From NCBI RefSeq assembly GCF_001577365.1, contig NZ_CP014513.1:372001-436000 (forward strand): a stretch of 64,000 nucleotides of DNA, given 5' to 3'. The position numbers and the translations under genes are program-made. The notes beneath the pieces are model-generated. The model had not been told where the DNA came from. It made no database searches and was given only the letters and a program-made list of their open reading frames with translations. Numbering within the stretch: the stretch's first letter is position 1; every line of letters begins with the position of its first letter. Of this stretch, positions 62,064 to 64,000 are shown piece by piece. Source of the DNA: Frondihabitans sp. PAMC 28766. Its GTDB lineage: Bacteria; Actinomycetota; Actinomycetes; Actinomycetales; Microbacteriaceae.

Positions 62064-62813
62064 ATGGACTCCATTCTCTTCGATCCGATCACCCGGATCG
62101 CCACACCCCTGCCTCTCGAGTTCCATGTTCCGCCCGGCTGGCCCACGCCGAGCCCTGACTGGCGCGCGGCGAACCAGGGCTGGCAGCCGCCCGCCGCCTG
62201 GACACCGCTCCCCGGGCTGGATCCTGTGCCGGCGGGCTGGCAATGGTGGCAGAAGAACGTCGAGACGTGGGCGGAATTCGTCGGCCGCGAGGCCCCGGTC
62301 TTCCGACTCGACGCCGCGGCAACCCTCGTCATCTCGGCGATCGGCCTTCTGGGGGTCGCGATCTCGCTCAAGTCACACGCCGACGCCACCGTGCTGTTCG
62401 CGGGGTTGGCCGTCTTCGGGCCGCTCAACTTCGTGCGCCTCGTTGCGCTGGCGGCGACGACGGAGGACCGAGCGCTGCGCCGGCTGCGCAGCCGTTCGGC
62501 TCGGCTCGGCTGGGCGCTGGCTCTCTTGGGTTACGAGGCGCGGCGCGGGAGCGCGACCGCGGAGGCGGAGAGTTTCGACACCTATGTCGCATGGCGCGAA
62601 CAGGAGGCCTGGTCGTTCGACCGGAGGTGGGACGCCGACCAGGTGCACCCCGACCTGAGGGCAATTTTCAACCGATACTGCCGCGCGGCGCCTGCGCCGT
62701 GCCACCGGGTCGCGACTGCCGCGCTGGCCGGCGTCTCGGGGGGCGCCCTGGTGATCACCGTGCTGGTCCTGCTGGCGAACCACGTGAGCGGGAGTGGTAG
62801 CAGCAACCCTTGA
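62064..62813 (+). CDS. hypothetical membrane protein with Trp/Pro-rich N-terminus
   Basis: A 249-residue protein. The N-terminus has repeated W-P segments (FHVPPGWPTPSPDWRAANQGWQPPAAWTPLPG), reminiscent of DUF2510-type surface modules. Then a TM pair (AATLVISAIGLLGVAISL, VLFAGLAVFGPLNFVRLVALA), a charged cytosolic region and a final TM (VSGGALVITVLVLLANHV). Function unknown; no neighbour context. Confidence 0.75.
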   Translation: MDSILFDPITRIATPLPLEFHVPPGWPTPSPDWRAANQGWQPPAAWTPLPGLDPVPAGWQWWQKNVETWAEFVGREAPVFRLDAAATLVISAIGLLGVAISLKSHADATVLFAGLAVFGPLNFVRLVALAATTEDRALRRLRSRSARLGWALALLGYEARRGSATAEAESFDTYVAWREQEAWSFDRRWDADQVHPDLRAIFNRYCRAAPAPCHRVATAALAGVSGGALVITVLVLLANHVSGSGSSNP

Positions 62814-62920
62814 CGAGATGTAACATTTCATAGTTGAGAGTGATGACACTCGAGGTGCGCCCAGGTACTGAAGCTCTATCTGTCGCTCCCACCGATGAAA
62901 GGCTGACCCTCCGCGCACGA

Positions 62921-62957
62921 CGAAGCCCGCCACCAGAACCCCCGGTGGCGGGCTTCG
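62921..62957. terminator. hairpin between convergent genes
   Basis: CGAAGCCCGCCACC (62921-62934) pairs perfectly over 14 bp with GGTGGCGGGCTTCG (62944-62957); 9-nt loop AGAACCCCC. It lies between the membrane protein and ohr. Confidence 0.7.
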
Positions 62958-62989
62958 TCACGCCGCAACTCAGCGACAGGCGCAGCGCG

Positions 62990-63415
62990 TCAGTCGACGA
63001 TGGTGATCGTCACTTCGACGTTGCCGCGGGTCGCGTTCGAGTAGGGGCAGACATGGTGCGCGCCATCGGCGAGCTCCTGGCGCTTGTCGGCGGCGACGTT
63101 CGGTGTATAGACGTCGAGCTCGACGGCGAGTCCGTAGCCGCCGTCGCCGTTCGGGCCGATGCCGACACTGGCCGAGACCGAGGCGTCTTTCGTGTCGAGC
63201 CCCATCGACTTGCCGACGCCGTGGAGGGCGCTCAGGAAGCAGGCGGAGTAGCCGGCAGCGAAGAGCTGCTCGGGGTTGGTGCCCTCGCCGGAGCCACCCA
63301 TCTCTTTGGGTGGGCGGGTGTCGAGGTCGAGGCGGTCGTCTTCACTGCGGATGTGGCCGTCGCGGCCGCCTCCGGTCGCGTGGGCAATGGCGGTGTAGGC
63401 GATCTCAAGTGTCAT
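62990..63415 (-). CDS. organic hydroperoxide resistance protein (Ohr/OsmC)
   Basis: A 141-residue thiol peroxidase with the paired catalytic cysteines Cys59 (GYSACF) and Cys123 (HHVCPYSNATRGN), and the Ohr marks RLDLDTRPPKEMGGSGEGTNPEQLFAAGYSACF. It reduces organic hydroperoxides using lipoyl or related thiols. The convergent membrane gene ends nearby with a strong hairpin between. No OhrR regulator is adjacent. Confidence 0.93.
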   Translation of the reverse strand: MTLEIAYTAIAHATGGGRDGHIRSEDDRLDLDTRPPKEMGGSGEGTNPEQLFAAGYSACFLSALHGVGKSMGLDTKDASVSASVGIGPNGDGGYGLAVELDVYTPNVAADKRQELADGAHHVCPYSNATRGNVEVTITIVD

Positions 63416-63515
63416 GGGCTAACTCGACACCCGTCGGCTGAACACAGTCTGAGAGGCTCGCTCAGACAAAATGTGAAATACTGCTAATTCAACCCGACTG
63501 ATTCAGAAAGCATTC

Positions 63516-64000
63516 ATGAAAAAGTCACGCCTCCCCCTCCTCGCCGGCGCTGCCGGCCTCTGCATCCTCAGCGTCAGCGCGAGTCTGCCTGCACTTGCCG
63601 CTCCGGCGCCCAACGCTGCCCCTGCGGCACCGACCGTCGAGAGCGTCCAGATCAGCGGCGACCGCGCGGTCCTAGACATCGCCGGCACGGCCGGTAACAT
63701 CACCAAGATCGCGGCCCCCGACGGCAAAGTCCTCGGCGTCAAGATGATCGGCGCCCGCGGTCATGTCCAAGTGCCCGTCGCCACGACGGCGGATGCCGAG
63801 ATCCCCATCAACGTCACCCAATCCAGCACCACCGGCACCTCCGACGAAGCCACCACCCTTATCGCACCGGCCCCGGTCATCGACACGGTATGGAGCGGTG
63901 ACGAGGGCGCCGTCGTCAAAATCGACAAGAAGTACGGCACCGTAAAGATCTACGACGCTGACGGCGCCTTCGTCGGACAACGCGTCGGCACGGAGTCCAA
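63516..64000 (+). CDS. secreted protein of unknown function (runs off the right edge)
   Basis: A partial ORF of ~161 residues from ATG 63516: a classical Sec signal (MKKSRLPLLAGAAGLCILSV...LPALAAPAP, cleavage ~28-30), then Pro/Ala spacer and beta-rich repeats (VESVQISGDRAVLDIAGTAGN, IAPAPVIDTVWSGDEGAVVKI) suggesting Ig-like surface modules. Codon use shows more A/T-ending codons than the rest of the window, compatible with an acquired or fast-evolving gene. No more can be said without the rest. Confidence 0.7.
   Translation, partial: MKKSRLPLLAGAAGLCILSVSASLPALAAPAPNAAPAAPTVESVQISGDRAVLDIAGTAGNITKIAAPDGKVLGVKMIGARGHVQVPVATTADAEIPINVTQSSTTGTSDEATTLIAPAPVIDTVWSGDEGAVVKIDKKYGTVKIYDADGAFVGQRVGTES

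Overview
The window is a 64 kb piece of a high-GC actinobacterial chromosome, most like Microbacteriaceae. The support is a very strong G/C preference at third codon positions, a DUF3073 gene beside purM/purF, a DinB/mycothiol-type protein, a split purS-purQ-purL formylglycinamidine synthase, and many genes with a -10 hexamer only 6-7 nt before the start codon (leaderless transcription). I cannot name a genus. No rRNA, tRNA, CRISPR array, prophage or classical IS transposase was seen.

Layout. 1-7.5 kb: recQ (partial), a lipoprotein, a CPBP protease, a YpeA-like acetyltransferase and the sbcD-sbcC repair nuclease operon. 7.5-17.6 kb: a catabolic locus with a ROK kinase and a family-5 (Dpp/Opp-like) ABC transporter, divergent from a ROK repressor, an M81 metallopeptidase and CutC. 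17.8-25.4 kb: DIP1984 protein, MarR regulator, a ketosynthase III / metallo-beta-lactamase / dehydrogenase trio, a glycosyltransferase, a DinB protein and an M16-like protein without its catalytic Glu. 25.6-34 kb: a DEAD-box helicase with a long disordered N-terminus, an orphan RND permease and a KimA-like potassium transporter. 34.1-41.5 kb: a LacI-controlled sugar ABC transporter with a peptidase E homologue and a debranching-type glucosidase, bounded on both sides by copies of one 72-bp hairpin element. 41.6-59.4 kb: purine biosynthesis genes (purM, purF, purD, purC, purS, purQ, purL) interleaved with DUF3073, an ABC exporter, a sterol-carrier-like protein, acetyltransferases, and a catalase/Fur pair. 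59.5-64 kb: a DUF559 nuclease bracketed by inverted hairpin repeats, a lactonase, chorismate mutase, a membrane protein, Ohr and a truncated secreted protein.

Themes. (1) Six single-base deletions, five at G/C homopolymer runs, break five conserved genes including purQ; the likeliest cause is homopolymer under-calling in the assembly. (2) Long imperfect palindromes of several unrelated families sit mainly at gene ends and convergent junctions. (3) The octamer GCAGGATC (reverse complement GATCCTGC) is strongly over-represented on both strands and forces otherwise avoided codons. (4) Leaderless promoters are frequent, including one where a single 7-bp element appears to serve purD and its divergent neighbour. 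All functions are inferred from sequence motifs read by eye; no database search was possible.
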